NCBI GenBank assembly: GCA_045614505.1
Contig: JAZLDA010000003.1
Coordinates: 1 to 41,025 of the forward strand
Length of the DNA stretch: 41,025 nt
Direction: 5' to 3'
Source: SIG607 sp045614505
GTDB lineage: Bacteria > Bacillota > Clostridia > Oscillospirales > Acutalibacteraceae
Part shown: positions 1 to 6,200 of the stretch, piece after piece
Numbering within the stretch: the stretch's first letter is position 1
Layout of the letters: each line of letters begins with the position of its first letter
Notes under the pieces: generated by a model
Told to the model about the DNA's origin: nothing
The model's database searches: none
Seen by the model: only the letters and a program-made list of their open reading frames with translations
Position numbers and translations under genes: made by a program

Positions 1-53
1 GTTGGCATAGAATCAACCAATGTGCCGTCAAAATCGAATAAATACGTTTTCAC
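1..53 (-). CDS. HAD-superfamily hydrolase, N-terminal 17 codons only
   Basis: The first codons read VKTYLFDFDGTLVDSMP from a GTG start at 53. This is HAD motif I (DxDGT/V), carrying the nucleophilic Asp and the acid/base Asp, in the form usual for phosphoglycolate-phosphatase-like and beta-phosphoglucomutase-like enzymes that hydrolyse small phosphate esters. A good ribosome site (AGAGGTG) lies 7 bases upstream of the GTG. The rest of the gene is outside the window, so the cap type and substrate cannot be judged. Its promoter shares a 15-bp block with those of the next two genes. Confidence 0.8.
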   Translation of the reverse strand, partial: MKTYLFDFDGTLVDSMP

Positions 54-74
54 TTTAAACACCTCTTTAGTGTA

Positions 75-103
75 ATTATAGCATAAAAGTGGCGAAGCCG
101 AAA
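75..103 (-). promoter_or_regulatory. Extended -10 promoter of the HAD gene
   Basis: On the minus strand TATGCTATAAT forms an extended -10 element (TG-n-TATAAT). The -35 position holds only a poor match (TTTCGG, 17-bp spacer). The block CTTTTATGCTATAAT (75-89) recurs exactly upstream of the two following genes (912-926 and 1755-1769). Confidence 0.65.
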
Positions 104-209
104 TCATTATTCATCAGCGTAAGCGACTTCAATATTCATTATTCATTCGAAAATCCGTTCCTTTTAAATGAATAATGAATGATGAATATTGAAAAATGAA
201 TAATATAAA
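91..209. repeat. Cluster 0: ATTCAT/ATGAAT inverted repeat cluster
   Basis: Non-coding stretch. The plus strand has two tiny hairpins, GGC-GAA-GCC (91-99) and GC-GTAA-GC (117-124). Repeated TATTCATT blocks follow (128-147), and then their inverse (AATGAATAATGAATGATGAA and onward, 167-193). A separate 13-bp perfect inverted pair, CGAAAATCCGTTC at 148-160 and GAACGGATTTTCG at 230-242, links this cluster to the terminator of the next gene. It looks like a degenerate third member of the hairpin arrays described at 938-1124 and 1802-2007. Confidence 0.7.
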
Positions 210-242
210 CGAAAACCCGCCCACTTCGTGAACGGATTTTCG
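210..242 (-). terminator. Hairpin terminator of the 198-aa membrane protein gene
   Basis: Arms CGAAAATCCG (rc of 233-242) and CGGGTTTTCG (rc of 210-219) pair over 10 bp with one G-U wobble. The loop contains a small CAC-GAA-GTG hairpin. The T run is inside the arm, so termination strength is uncertain. One arm can also pair with 148-160. Confidence 0.5.
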
Positions 243-251
243 TATGTCTCT

Positions 252-291
252 CGTGTCCGAAAAAGAACTGGGTGAAAATCCGATTTTCTTT
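252..291. repeat. 3' tail repeat, copy A
   Basis: The 20 bp at 252-271 are identical to 1168-1187, and after a short divergent stretch both copies end in ATTTTCTTT (283-291 and 1200-1208). Each copy lies just past the stop codon of one of the two unrelated small genes. Confidence 0.85.
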
Positions 292-294
292 CAA

Positions 295-891
295 TTAGTA
301 ATCTGTATCCACCAAATACCAATGGTCTTTCAATTTTTCCACATTAGTAATTGGATGTCCTGACTCATTTGCATAAATCAACGATTCATCGACAGAAGAA
401 TATATCAGTTCGATAGAACCGCTTAGCATTCCTCTAAACACCCAAAAAGAAATTACTTGCTCGTTATCATTTTGATAAACAAATATCTCCCCATCTGAAC
501 TTAAATGCCCATATCCTTTTGGTAATTTTGCATTACCTAAATGATCCGTTATGATCTCCCCGTCTTTAATCATTTCAACAATCTCAAGTCTATCTTTTTC
601 AAGCAATGTCAATTCAAAGTTGACTTTAGCCATTCTGAAAGGAAAGAAAAAAATAAAAATTACGCTAATAATTGAAATTCCAAGGGAAATACATGAACTC
701 AACCGATTTTTATTTCGAACAACAAAAACAATTGAAATAATCATACTCGCAATTAATACGATTATGGCAAGGCATAGAGGAATTAATCCAAAAATAAAAT
801 ACCTGTTAATCAAAAAATCTGAATACCAGAAGCATAAAAAATTTAAAGCAAAAGCAAATGTAGCGAAAAATACACCATAATATTTTTTCAT
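295..891 (-). CDS. Small membrane protein of unknown function (198 aa)
   Basis: I do not recognise this protein. The N-terminal half has about three hydrophobic segments (roughly residues 5-24, 31-57 and 66-86), consistent with an inner-membrane anchor. Residues 90-198 are soluble-looking, with no cysteine cluster or catalytic motif I can name. The start is ATG at 891, 7 bases after AAGGCGG; an ATG five bases upstream is out of frame and followed at once by TGA. The gene is visibly richer in A+T than the ribosomal genes nearby. It has its own promoter and lies between flanking sequences shared with the unrelated gene at 1218-1733, suggesting a cassette-like or recently acquired gene. Reality as a gene is likely because promoter, ribosome site and open frame agree. 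Confidence 0.75.
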   Translation of the reverse strand: MKKYYGVFFATFAFALNFLCFWYSDFLINRYFIFGLIPLCLAIIVLIASMIISIVFVVRNKNRLSSCISLGISIISVIFIFFFPFRMAKVNFELTLLEKDRLEIVEMIKDGEIITDHLGNAKLPKGYGHLSSDGEIFVYQNDNEQVISFWVFRGMLSGSIELIYSSVDESLIYANESGHPITNVEKLKDHWYLVDTDY

Positions 892-896
892 ATCAT

Positions 897-947
897 CACC
901 GCCTTAGGTTTATTATAGCATAAAAGCAAAAATAAATCAATGCGGAG
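897..947 (-). repeat. 5' module repeat, copy A (promoter plus ribosome site)
   Basis: These 51 bp match 1740-1790 with three mismatches (position after CACCGCCTT, and two bases after AAAAGC). The shared block contains the -35, the extended -10 and the GGCGGTG ribosome site, so two non-homologous genes carry the same expression signal. Confidence 0.9.
912..940 (-). promoter_or_regulatory. Promoter of the 198-aa membrane protein gene
   Basis: TTGATT (935-940), 17-bp spacer, TATAAT (912-917), with TG one base before the -10. The -35 overlaps the first hairpin of the adjacent array (CAATGC-GGA-GCATTG, 938-952). Confidence 0.85.
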
Positions 948-1124
948 CATTGTATATCATCAATTCCGCAAGGAATTGCATATCATCAAAACGAAGTTTT
1001 GTATATCATCATTGCGAAAGGTTTTGATACACGCTAACGCGTGATGATATACAGTCCTAACGGACTGATGAGATACAACGATAGCGTTGCTATCGTTGAT
1101 GATATGCCATTGCTTTCGCAATGG
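938..1124. repeat. Hairpin array 1: variable stems, constant TATATCAT linker
   Basis: Eight consecutive units. Hairpins: 938-952 (loop GGA), 961-978 (GCAA), 987-1001 (GAA), an imperfect one starting at 1010 (GAAA), 1030-1043 (TAAC), 1052-1067 (TAAC), 1076-1098 (GTT) and 1107-1124 (TTTC). Stems of 5-10 bp all differ in sequence. The 8-base linkers are TATATCAT, CATATCAT and TATATCAT on the left, and ATGATATA, ATGAGATA and ATGATATG on the right, which is the reverse complement. Loops flip with the linkers: the right-half loops read GTTA, GTTA, AAC and GAAA on the minus strand. The roughly 325 bases between the two small genes hold this array, a promoter and a terminator; I see no gene in it, although short frames run through the palindromes. 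Confidence 0.9.
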
Positions 1125-1126
1125 AT

Positions 1127-1161
1127 AAAAAAACACTCGTTCAAGAGAACGAGTGTTTTTT
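1127..1161 (-). terminator. Terminator of the 171-aa membrane protein gene
   Basis: Perfect hairpin with arms ending ACACTCGTTC and GAACGAGTGT and loop AAGA. It is flanked by A and T runs on both sides, so it could work in either direction. It lies past the tail of the 1218-1733 gene. Confidence 0.85.
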
Positions 1162-1167
1162 GTCATT

Positions 1168-1208
1168 CGTGTCCGAAAAAGAACTGGTCAAAACCGAGGA
1201 TTTTCTTT
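1168..1208. repeat. 3' tail repeat, copy B
   Basis: Partner of 252-291: 20 identical bases (1168-1187) and a shared ATTTTCTTT end. It sits between the stop codon and the terminator of the 171-aa gene. Confidence 0.85.
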
Positions 1209-1217
1209 AACTCCAAC

Positions 1218-1733
1218 TTATTTAATATACTTTTCAAGCTCAACTTTAATAATATCTTGTTTCTCTACTGTAAATCCAGAAAACAAATGATATCTTTTTC
1301 TCGCAAAAATCCGAAGAATAGGAATCAAATCTATTTTTGTCTTATCAATTTCCAAAGTCAAAACCCCATTATCTTCTGAGAATCTTTCGATTGCAGAAAA
1401 AGGTATTGTCCTTATAGGTACAACAAAAATAAAAGCTAACACATTGATTGCAGTTGCCGTATTATGAATTCCATTCTCATCTATCACAAAAGCATAACCA
1501 AATAGCACTTGTCTTATCAATGTAAAAAATGAAAATGTCCACGATAATACAACTACACCAATTGCGATAGTAAACAACATTTTGGTTTGACTATCCATTG
1601 GCGTATTATCTTCCATCAAAATCTCATTTGTATTCAAAAAATACACACCACCATACCAGCCAAACACAACAATACCTAATAAAAGTATAGAAACAATATA
1701 AAACTTCAAATTCAATTTAGCCTTAAACTTCAT
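1218..1733 (-). CDS. Small membrane protein, possibly PH-like domain (171 aa)
   Basis: Two hydrophobic segments (about residues 10-33 and 51-75) precede a soluble region with 'DENGIHNTAT', 'VPIRTIPFSAIERF' and 'GVLTLEID'. That pattern resembles bacterial PH-like proteins of the STM3941 or YcxB type, where a membrane anchor is followed by a beta-rich domain; this is a weak family guess. The start is ATG at 1733, 7-8 bases after AAGGCGGTGG. The frame stays open upstream to 1835 but would run through the promoter and hairpin array, so the longer start is rejected. AT-rich. It shows no similarity by eye to the 295-891 protein, yet shares its promoter and tail sequences. Confidence 0.75.
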   Translation of the reverse strand: MKFKAKLNLKFYIVSILLLGIVVFGWYGGVYFLNTNEILMEDNTPMDSQTKMLFTIAIGVVVLSWTFSFFTLIRQVLFGYAFVIDENGIHNTATAINVLAFIFVVPIRTIPFSAIERFSEDNGVLTLEIDKTKIDLIPILRIFARKRYHLFSGFTVEKQDIIKVELEKYIK

Positions 1734-1739
1734 TACCAC

Positions 1740-1790
1740 CACCGCCTTGGGTTTATTATAGCATAAAAGCGGAAATAAATCAATGCGGAG
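1740..1790 (-). repeat. 5' module repeat, copy B (promoter plus ribosome site)
   Basis: 51 bp matching 897-947 with three mismatches. The base-paired end present in copy A (CAATGC-GGA-GCATTG) is degraded here (the right arm reads GGGTTG). Confidence 0.9.
1755..1783 (-). promoter_or_regulatory. Promoter of the 171-aa membrane protein gene
   Basis: TTGATT (1778-1783), 17-bp spacer, TATAAT (1755-1760), extended -10. Same hexamers as the promoter at 912-940. Confidence 0.85.
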
Positions 1791-1801
1791 GGTTGTATCA
1801 T

Positions 1802-2007
1802 TTTTGCCGAAGGCAAAACATCGTTTACACCGCAAGGTGTAACATCGTTGATGCGAAGCATCACATCGTTTTTGACGAAGTCAAAACATCGTTTATGGCG
1901 TTAGCCATAACATCGTTTTGTGTCCGCCAAGACGGAATGATGTTAGCCTTCGGCTAAATGATGTTGCGAGTCAACTCGCAAACGATGTTGTGACCTTACG
2001 GACACAA
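1802..2007. repeat. Hairpin array 2: variable stems, constant CATCGT linker
   Basis: Nine units. Left half: 1802-1818 (loop GAA), 1825-1842 (GCAA), 1849-1863 (GAA), 1870-1886 (GAA) and 1893-1910 (GTTA), each followed by exactly CATCGT. An irregular unit lies at 1917-1936. Right half: 1943-1957 (loop TTC), 1964-1981 (TCAA) and 1988-2007 (TTAC, one stem mismatch), with linkers ATGATG, ATGATG and ACGATG; the last is the exact reverse complement of CATCGT. TTTGTGTCCG (1917-1926) also pairs perfectly with CGGACACAAA (1999-2008), which could close the whole right half. The roughly 317 bases between the 171-aa gene and tRNA-Thr hold only this array, a promoter and the tRNA terminator. Confidence 0.9.
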
Positions 2008-2011
2008 ACAC

Positions 2012-2050
2012 AAAAAGAAAAGACACGATTTTCATCGTATCTTTTCTTTT
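2012..2050 (-). terminator. Terminator of tRNA-Thr
   Basis: Arms 2012-2029 and 2034-2051 are complementary over 18 positions with one mismatch/wobble and a 4-base loop. On the minus strand the hairpin ends in TCTTTTCTTTTT. It begins directly at the tRNA CCA. Confidence 0.85.
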
Positions 2051-2126
2051 TGGAGCTGCTAACCAGATTTGAACTGGTGACCTCATCCTTACCAAGGATG
2101 TGCTCTACCACCTGAGCCATAGCAGC
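2051..2126 (-). tRNA. tRNA-Thr (anticodon GGT)
   Basis: 76 bases including an encoded CCA. Acceptor arms GCTGCTA and TAGCAGC, D arm GCTC/GAGC, anticodon arm CATCC-TTGGTAA-GGATG with anticodon GGT at loop centre, and T arm ACCAG-TTCAAAT-CTGGT. The discriminator base is T. It reads ACC directly and ACU by wobble. It lies downstream of tuf and upstream of the accessory cassettes, with its own promoter. Confidence 0.97.
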
Positions 2127-2142
2127 ATTGACAACGTTAATT

Positions 2143-2171
2143 ATTATAACGGCTAATATGTAAAAAGTCAA
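2143..2171 (-). promoter_or_regulatory. Promoter of tRNA-Thr
   Basis: TTGACT (2166-2171), 17-bp spacer, TATAAT (2143-2148). The -10 starts 17 bases before the mature tRNA 5' end, so the leader is very short. Confidence 0.9.
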
Positions 2172-2198
2172 GCATTATTTTAGATTTTAGATAAAAAG

Positions 2199-2229
2199 AA
2201 AAAACTCCGTTCTGTTGAACGGAGTTTTT
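2199..2229 (-). terminator. Terminator of tuf
   Basis: Perfect hairpin AAAAACTCCGTTC-TGTT-GAACGGAGTTTTT starting 20 bases past the tuf stop, with a T run on the minus strand. Confidence 0.92.
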
Positions 2230-2248
2230 GTTAATAATTGAATATCAA

Positions 2249-3451
2249 TTATTCGTTGATAGCGGTAACAACGCCGGAACCAACGGTACGGCCACCTTCA
2301 CGGATAGCGAAACGAAGACCCTCTTCGATAGCGATAGGAGTGATGAGCTCAACGTCCATCTCTACGTTATCGCCAGGCATACACATCTCGGTGCCTGCGG
2401 GCAGAGATACAACGCCGGTAACGTCAGTAGTTCTGAGGTAGAACTGGGGACGATAGTTGTTGAAGAAAGGAGTATGACGTCCGCCCTCTTCCTTGGTAAG
2501 GATATAAACCTGACCATGGAACTTGGTGTGGGGGTTAATAGAACCGGTCTTACAAAGAACCTGGCCACGCTCAACGCCTTCACGGTCTACACCACGAAGG
2601 AGAGCACCGATGTTATCGCCAGCCTCACAGTAATCAAGAGTCTTACGGAACATTTCCATAGAGGTAACAACAGTCTTCTTTCTCTCTTCGGTAAGACCGA
2701 TGATTTCAACTTCGTCACCAGCATGGAGCTGACCACGCTCAACACGACCGGTAACAACGGTACCACGGCCGGAGATGGTCATAACGTCCTCGATAGGCAT
2801 AAGGAAGGGCATATCAGCCTTACGGTCAGGAGTAGGAATGTAAGAGTCAACAGCATCCATAAGCTCAGCAATAGGAGCATAAGCAGCATCGCTGGGATCA
2901 GAGGAAGCGCACTCGAGAGCTACAAGAGCAGAACCCTTAACGATAGGAGTATCGTCGCCGGGGAACTCGTACTTGTCGAGAGTCTCACGGATTTCCATTT
3001 CAACGAGCTCGAGAAGCTCAGGATCGTCAACCTGGTCAACCTTGTTCATGAATACAACGATGTAAGGAACGCCAACCTGACGAGCAAGAAGGAGATGCTC
3101 CTTGGTCTGAGCCATAGGACCATCAGTAGAAGCGATAACGAGGATAGCACCGTCCATCTGAGCAGCACCGGTGATCATGTTCTTAACATAGTCAGCGTGT
3201 CCGGGGCAGTCAACGTGTGCATAGTGACGAGAATCGGTCTCGTACTCAACGTGTGCGGTATTGATAGTAATACCACGCTCTCTCTCTTCGGGAGCCTTAT
3301 CGATGTTTGCATAATCCTCGAATGCAGCCTGACCCTTTAAAGAAAGGTACTTAGTAATAGCAGCGGTAAGAGTGGTCTTACCATGGTCAACGTGACCGAT
3401 AGTTCCAATGTTTACATGGGGTTTGGTACGTTCAAAATGTGCTTTTGCCAT
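2249..3451 (-). CDS. tuf: Elongation factor Tu
   Basis: A 400-residue GTPase that delivers aminoacyl-tRNA to the ribosomal A site in the cytoplasm. The P loop GHVDHGKTT is at residues 19-27, followed by DCPGH and NKVD. Domain II begins after the RGTVVTGRVERG stretch, and domain III holds the tRNA/kirromycin-region sequence YRPQFYLRTTDVTG. Length is normal for the family. Start ATG at 3451 is 8 bases after AGGAGG. It is last in the rpsL-rpsG-fusA-tuf order but also has its own promoter just upstream and a strong terminator, allowing extra tuf mRNA beyond readthrough. Nothing unusual was seen in the active site. Confidence 0.98.
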   Translation of the reverse strand: MAKAHFERTKPHVNIGTIGHVDHGKTTLTAAITKYLSLKGQAAFEDYANIDKAPEERERGITINTAHVEYETDSRHYAHVDCPGHADYVKNMITGAAQMDGAILVIASTDGPMAQTKEHLLLARQVGVPYIVVFMNKVDQVDDPELLELVEMEIRETLDKYEFPGDDTPIVKGSALVALECASSDPSDAAYAPIAELMDAVDSYIPTPDRKADMPFLMPIEDVMTISGRGTVVTGRVERGQLHAGDEVEIIGLTEERKKTVVTSMEMFRKTLDYCEAGDNIGALLRGVDREGVERGQVLCKTGSINPHTKFHGQVYILTKEEGGRHTPFFNNYRPQFYLRTTDVTGVVSLPAGTEMCMPGDNVEMDVELITPIAIEEGLRFAIREGGRTVGSGVVTAINE

Positions 3452-3495
3452 TTTTGAATTCCTCCTAAAATTTAATTGATAGCTACGCTATTCAT

Positions 3496-3524
3496 AGTTT
3501 AACAAATTTGATTACAAATTTCAA
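3496..3524 (-). promoter_or_regulatory. Internal promoter for tuf
   Basis: TTGAAA (3519-3524), 17-bp spacer, TAAACT (3496-3501) with TG one base before the -10. It lies in the 89-base fusA-tuf gap. A short ATAGC-GTA-GCTAT hairpin follows in the leader. Confidence 0.75.
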
Positions 3525-3540
3525 GACTTTTTATTATAAA

Positions 3541-5622
3541 TTAGTCTTTCTTTGTACGAGAAGAGATAATCTTCTCAGCAACGCTCTTGGGAACGGGCTT
3601 GTAGCCGTCGGGTTCCATTACATACTGACCGCGTCCCTGAGTCTTGGAACGAAGGTCGGTTGCATAGCCGAACATATCAGCCAGCGGAACGTGAGCGTTT
3701 ATCTGCTTAACATTGCCGCGATCCTCAAATCCGAGGATTTCGCCACGACGAGCGATAAGGTCGCCCTGTACAGTACCGAAGTACTCTTCAGGAACGTTAA
3801 CAGCAACCTTCATAATGGGTTCAAGGAGCACGGGGTCAGCTTTTCTTGCAGCCTCTTTGAATGCCATAGAACCGGCAATCTTAAATGCCATTTCAGAAGA
3901 GTCAACTTCGTGGTAAGAACCATCATAAAGAGTAACCTTAACGTCAACAACAGGATAGCTTGCAAGTACACCTGCAGTAAGCGCACCCTTGATACCGGTA
4001 TCAACAGCGGGGATATATTCCTTGGGAATAGCACCGCCGGTTACAGAGTTAATAAACTCATAACCCTTGCCGGACTCGTTAGGCTCAAGAATGATCTTAA
4101 CGTGACCGTACTGACCGGAACCACCAGACTGGCGCTTATACTTGGTTTCATGGTCAACCTTCTGACGAACGGTTTCCTTGTAAGCAACCTGGGGAGCACC
4201 TACATTAGCTTCAACCTTAAACTCACGAAGGAGACGGTCAACGATAATTTCAAGATGCAACTCACCCATACCGGCGATAATGGTCTGGCCGGTTTCTTCG
4301 TCGGTGTAAGCCTTAAATGTGGGATCTTCCTCTGCAAGTTTTGCAAGAGCAATACCCATCTTCTCCTGACCTGCCTTGGTCTTGGGTTCAACCGCAACAC
4401 GGATAACAGGCTCGGGGAAGTTCATAGATTCAAGAATAACCGGATGCTTTTCATCACAAAGAGTATCACCGGTTGTGGTGTTTTTGAGACCTACCGCAGC
4501 GGCGATATCACCGGCATAGCAGGTTTCAAGGTCTTCTCTGTGGTTAGCGTGCATCTGGAGAATACGACCCATTCTTTCCTTGTTATCCTTAACAGAGTTG
4601 TAAACGGTAGCACCGGAATCAACAGTACCGGAATAAACACGGAAGTAGCAAATCTTACCTACAAACGGGTCGGTAGCAACCTTAAATGCAAGAGCTGCAA
4701 AAGGCTCGTTATCGGAAGAATGACGAACTTCGTCCTCTTCGGTATCGGGGTTAACGCCCTTAATAGCTTCAATGTCGGTAGGAGCCGGCATATAGTCAAT
4801 AATAGCATCAAGTAAGGGCTGAACACCCTTGTTACGATAAGAAGTACCGCAGCAAACGGGAACCATAGCGTTCTCGATGGTTGCTTTACGGATAATCTTC
4901 TTAATCTGCTCAACGGTGGGTTCCTCACCTTCGAAGTATTTCTCCATAAGCTCATCGTCCTGTTCAACAACAGACTCAATAAGAGCGGTACGGTACTTCT
5001 CAGCAAGTTCCTTCATATCCTCGGGAATTTCTTCCTCGCGGACATCTTTACCCATATCGTCGTAATAAATTTCAGCAACATTATTAACCAGGTCAACAAT
5101 ACCGCGGAAAGTGTCTTCAGAACCGATAGGCAACTGAATCGGAACCGCATTACACTGTAAACGATCCTTAACCATGTCAAGAACATGGTAGAAGTCAGCA
5201 CCCATAATGTCCATTTTATTAACATAAATCATTCTGGGTACTTTGTATTCATCAGCCTGTCTCCAAACGGTTTCAGACTGAGGCTCAACACCACCCTTTG
5301 CGCACATTACGGTTACAGAACCGTCAAGTACACGCAAAGAACGCTGAACTTCAACAGTAAAGTCAACGTGACCGGGAGTGTCGATAATATTGATACGATG
5401 GTCTTTCCAGAAGCAAGTGGTAGCAGCAGAAGTGATGGTAATACCTCTCTCCTGCTCCTGTTCCATCCAGTCCATGGTGGCGCCGCCATCATGGGTCTCA
5501 CCCATCTTGTGATTCTTACCTGTGTAGAAAAGAATACGTTCGGTGGTGGTGGTTTTACCAGCATCGATGTGAGCCATAATACCAATATTTCTGGTCATTT
5601 CAAGAGATACCTTTCTTGGCAT
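3541..5622 (-). CDS. fusA: Elongation factor G
   Basis: A 693-residue ribosomal translocase, the usual length. The GTPase domain shows AHIDAGKTTTTERIL near residue 17, then DTPGHVDF and NKMD. The later domains include the conserved 'GMGELHLEIIVDRL' and 'GGSGQYGHV' stretches, and domain V ends with QGRGQYVMEPDGYKPVP. Start ATG at 5622 has GGAGG 9 bases upstream. It lies 36 bases after rpsG in the str operon, the classic rpsL-rpsG-fusA-tuf order, so it should be co-transcribed with S12 and S7. It has complete GTPase motifs, unlike many accessory EF-G2 paralogues. No resistance-type insertion was seen. Confidence 0.98.
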   Translation of the reverse strand: MPRKVSLEMTRNIGIMAHIDAGKTTTTERILFYTGKNHKMGETHDGGATMDWMEQEQERGITITSAATTCFWKDHRINIIDTPGHVDFTVEVQRSLRVLDGSVTVMCAKGGVEPQSETVWRQADEYKVPRMIYVNKMDIMGADFYHVLDMVKDRLQCNAVPIQLPIGSEDTFRGIVDLVNNVAEIYYDDMGKDVREEEIPEDMKELAEKYRTALIESVVEQDDELMEKYFEGEEPTVEQIKKIIRKATIENAMVPVCCGTSYRNKGVQPLLDAIIDYMPAPTDIEAIKGVNPDTEEDEVRHSSDNEPFAALAFKVATDPFVGKICYFRVYSGTVDSGATVYNSVKDNKERMGRILQMHANHREDLETCYAGDIAAAVGLKNTTTGDTLCDEKHPVILESMNFPEPVIRVAVEPKTKAGQEKMGIALAKLAEEDPTFKAYTDEETGQTIIAGMGELHLEIIVDRLLREFKVEANVGAPQVAYKETVRQKVDHETKYKRQSGGSGQYGHVKIILEPNESGKGYEFINSVTGGAIPKEYIPAVDTGIKGALTAGVLASYPVVDVKVTLYDGSYHEVDSSEMAFKIAGSMAFKEAARKADPVLLEPIMKVAVNVPEEYFGTVQGDLIARRGEILGFEDRGNVKQINAHVPLADMFGYATDLRSKTQGRGQYVMEPDGYKPVPKSVAEKIISSRTKKD

Positions 5623-5658
5623 AACTTAAACCTCCATAGTAATATCAGTAGTAAAAGA

Positions 5659-6129
5659 CTACCATCTGTAATGTGCAAATGCTCTGTTGGCTTCAGCCAT
5701 CTTATGAGTATCTTCGCGCTTCTTAGCAGCTCCGCCGAGACCGTTAACGGCATCAAGGATTTCTGCTGCGAGACGCTCTTTCATAGTTCTTTCAGAACGA
5801 GCACGGCTGTAAGTAGTCAGCCAGCGCAGACCGAGAGTCTGCTTTCTTTCGGGACGAACCTCGAACGGAACCTGATAGGTTGCACCGCCCTTACGAACGG
5901 CCTTAACTTCGAGCTGGGGCATGATATTTTCCATGGCAGCATCGAAAACTTCGAGAGCTTCCTTCCCGGTTTTTTCACTAATAATGTCGAAAGCACCATA
6001 TACAATCTTCTGAGCTACACCCTTCTTACCGTCTAACATAACGTTGTTGATAAGACGAGTAACTACCTTAGAATTGTAAACCGGATCCGGCAATACATCG
6101 CGTTTAGCAATAATACCTCTTCTTGGCAC
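5659..6129 (-). CDS. rpsG: 30S ribosomal protein S7
   Basis: A 156-residue primary 16S rRNA-binding protein of the 30S head, exactly the usual bacterial length when started at GTG 6129. That start gives the standard PRRGIIAKRDVLPDP N-terminus and lies 9 bases after AAGGAGG. An upstream ATG in the same frame (6195) would add 22 non-conserved residues through the intercistronic region and is rejected. The C-terminus runs to NRAFAHYRW. It follows rpsL by 128 bases that can form a small hairpin. Confidence 0.97.
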   Translation of the reverse strand: MPRRGIIAKRDVLPDPVYNSKVVTRLINNVMLDGKKGVAQKIVYGAFDIISEKTGKEALEVFDAAMENIMPQLEVKAVRKGGATYQVPFEVRPERKQTLGLRWLTTYSRARSERTMKERLAAEILDAVNGLGGAAKKREDTHKMAEANRAFAHYRW

Positions 6130-6200
6130 TTTACTTCCCTCCTTCATAATGATGATATCATAGGTACTCGAGTGACAAATTCCCGTACGCACCAAGCAAA

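Noticed and set aside
252..1208. Classical integron attC sites in the tail repeats
   Set aside because: The GTTRRRY and RYYYAAC core sites with paired R/L boxes are not visible and no integron integrase is present; only the cassette-like layout is similar.
960..1379. Short open frames through hairpin array 1 on both strands (960-1166 minus, 1041-1379 plus)
   Set aside because: They consist of translated palindromes, lack ribosome sites and overlap a terminator or a better gene.
1734..1835. Longer N-terminus for the 171-aa membrane protein
   Set aside because: It would be translated from the promoter and array region upstream of the -10; the ATG at 1733 has the ribosome site.
938..2007. CRISPR array
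   Set aside because: The constant segments are only 6-9 bases and the variable segments are palindromes rather than foreign-like spacers; no cas gene is in the window.
2051..2075. Phage or island attachment site at the tRNA-Thr 3' end
   Set aside because: No direct repeat of the tRNA 3' end was found in bases 1-2050 and no integrase is present.
2228..3340. 370-codon frame antisense to tuf
   Set aside because: It mirrors the codon pattern of a highly expressed gene; no ribosome site or family resemblance.
3508..4815. 435-codon frame antisense to fusA
   Set aside because: Shadow frame of a conserved gene; no known motif.
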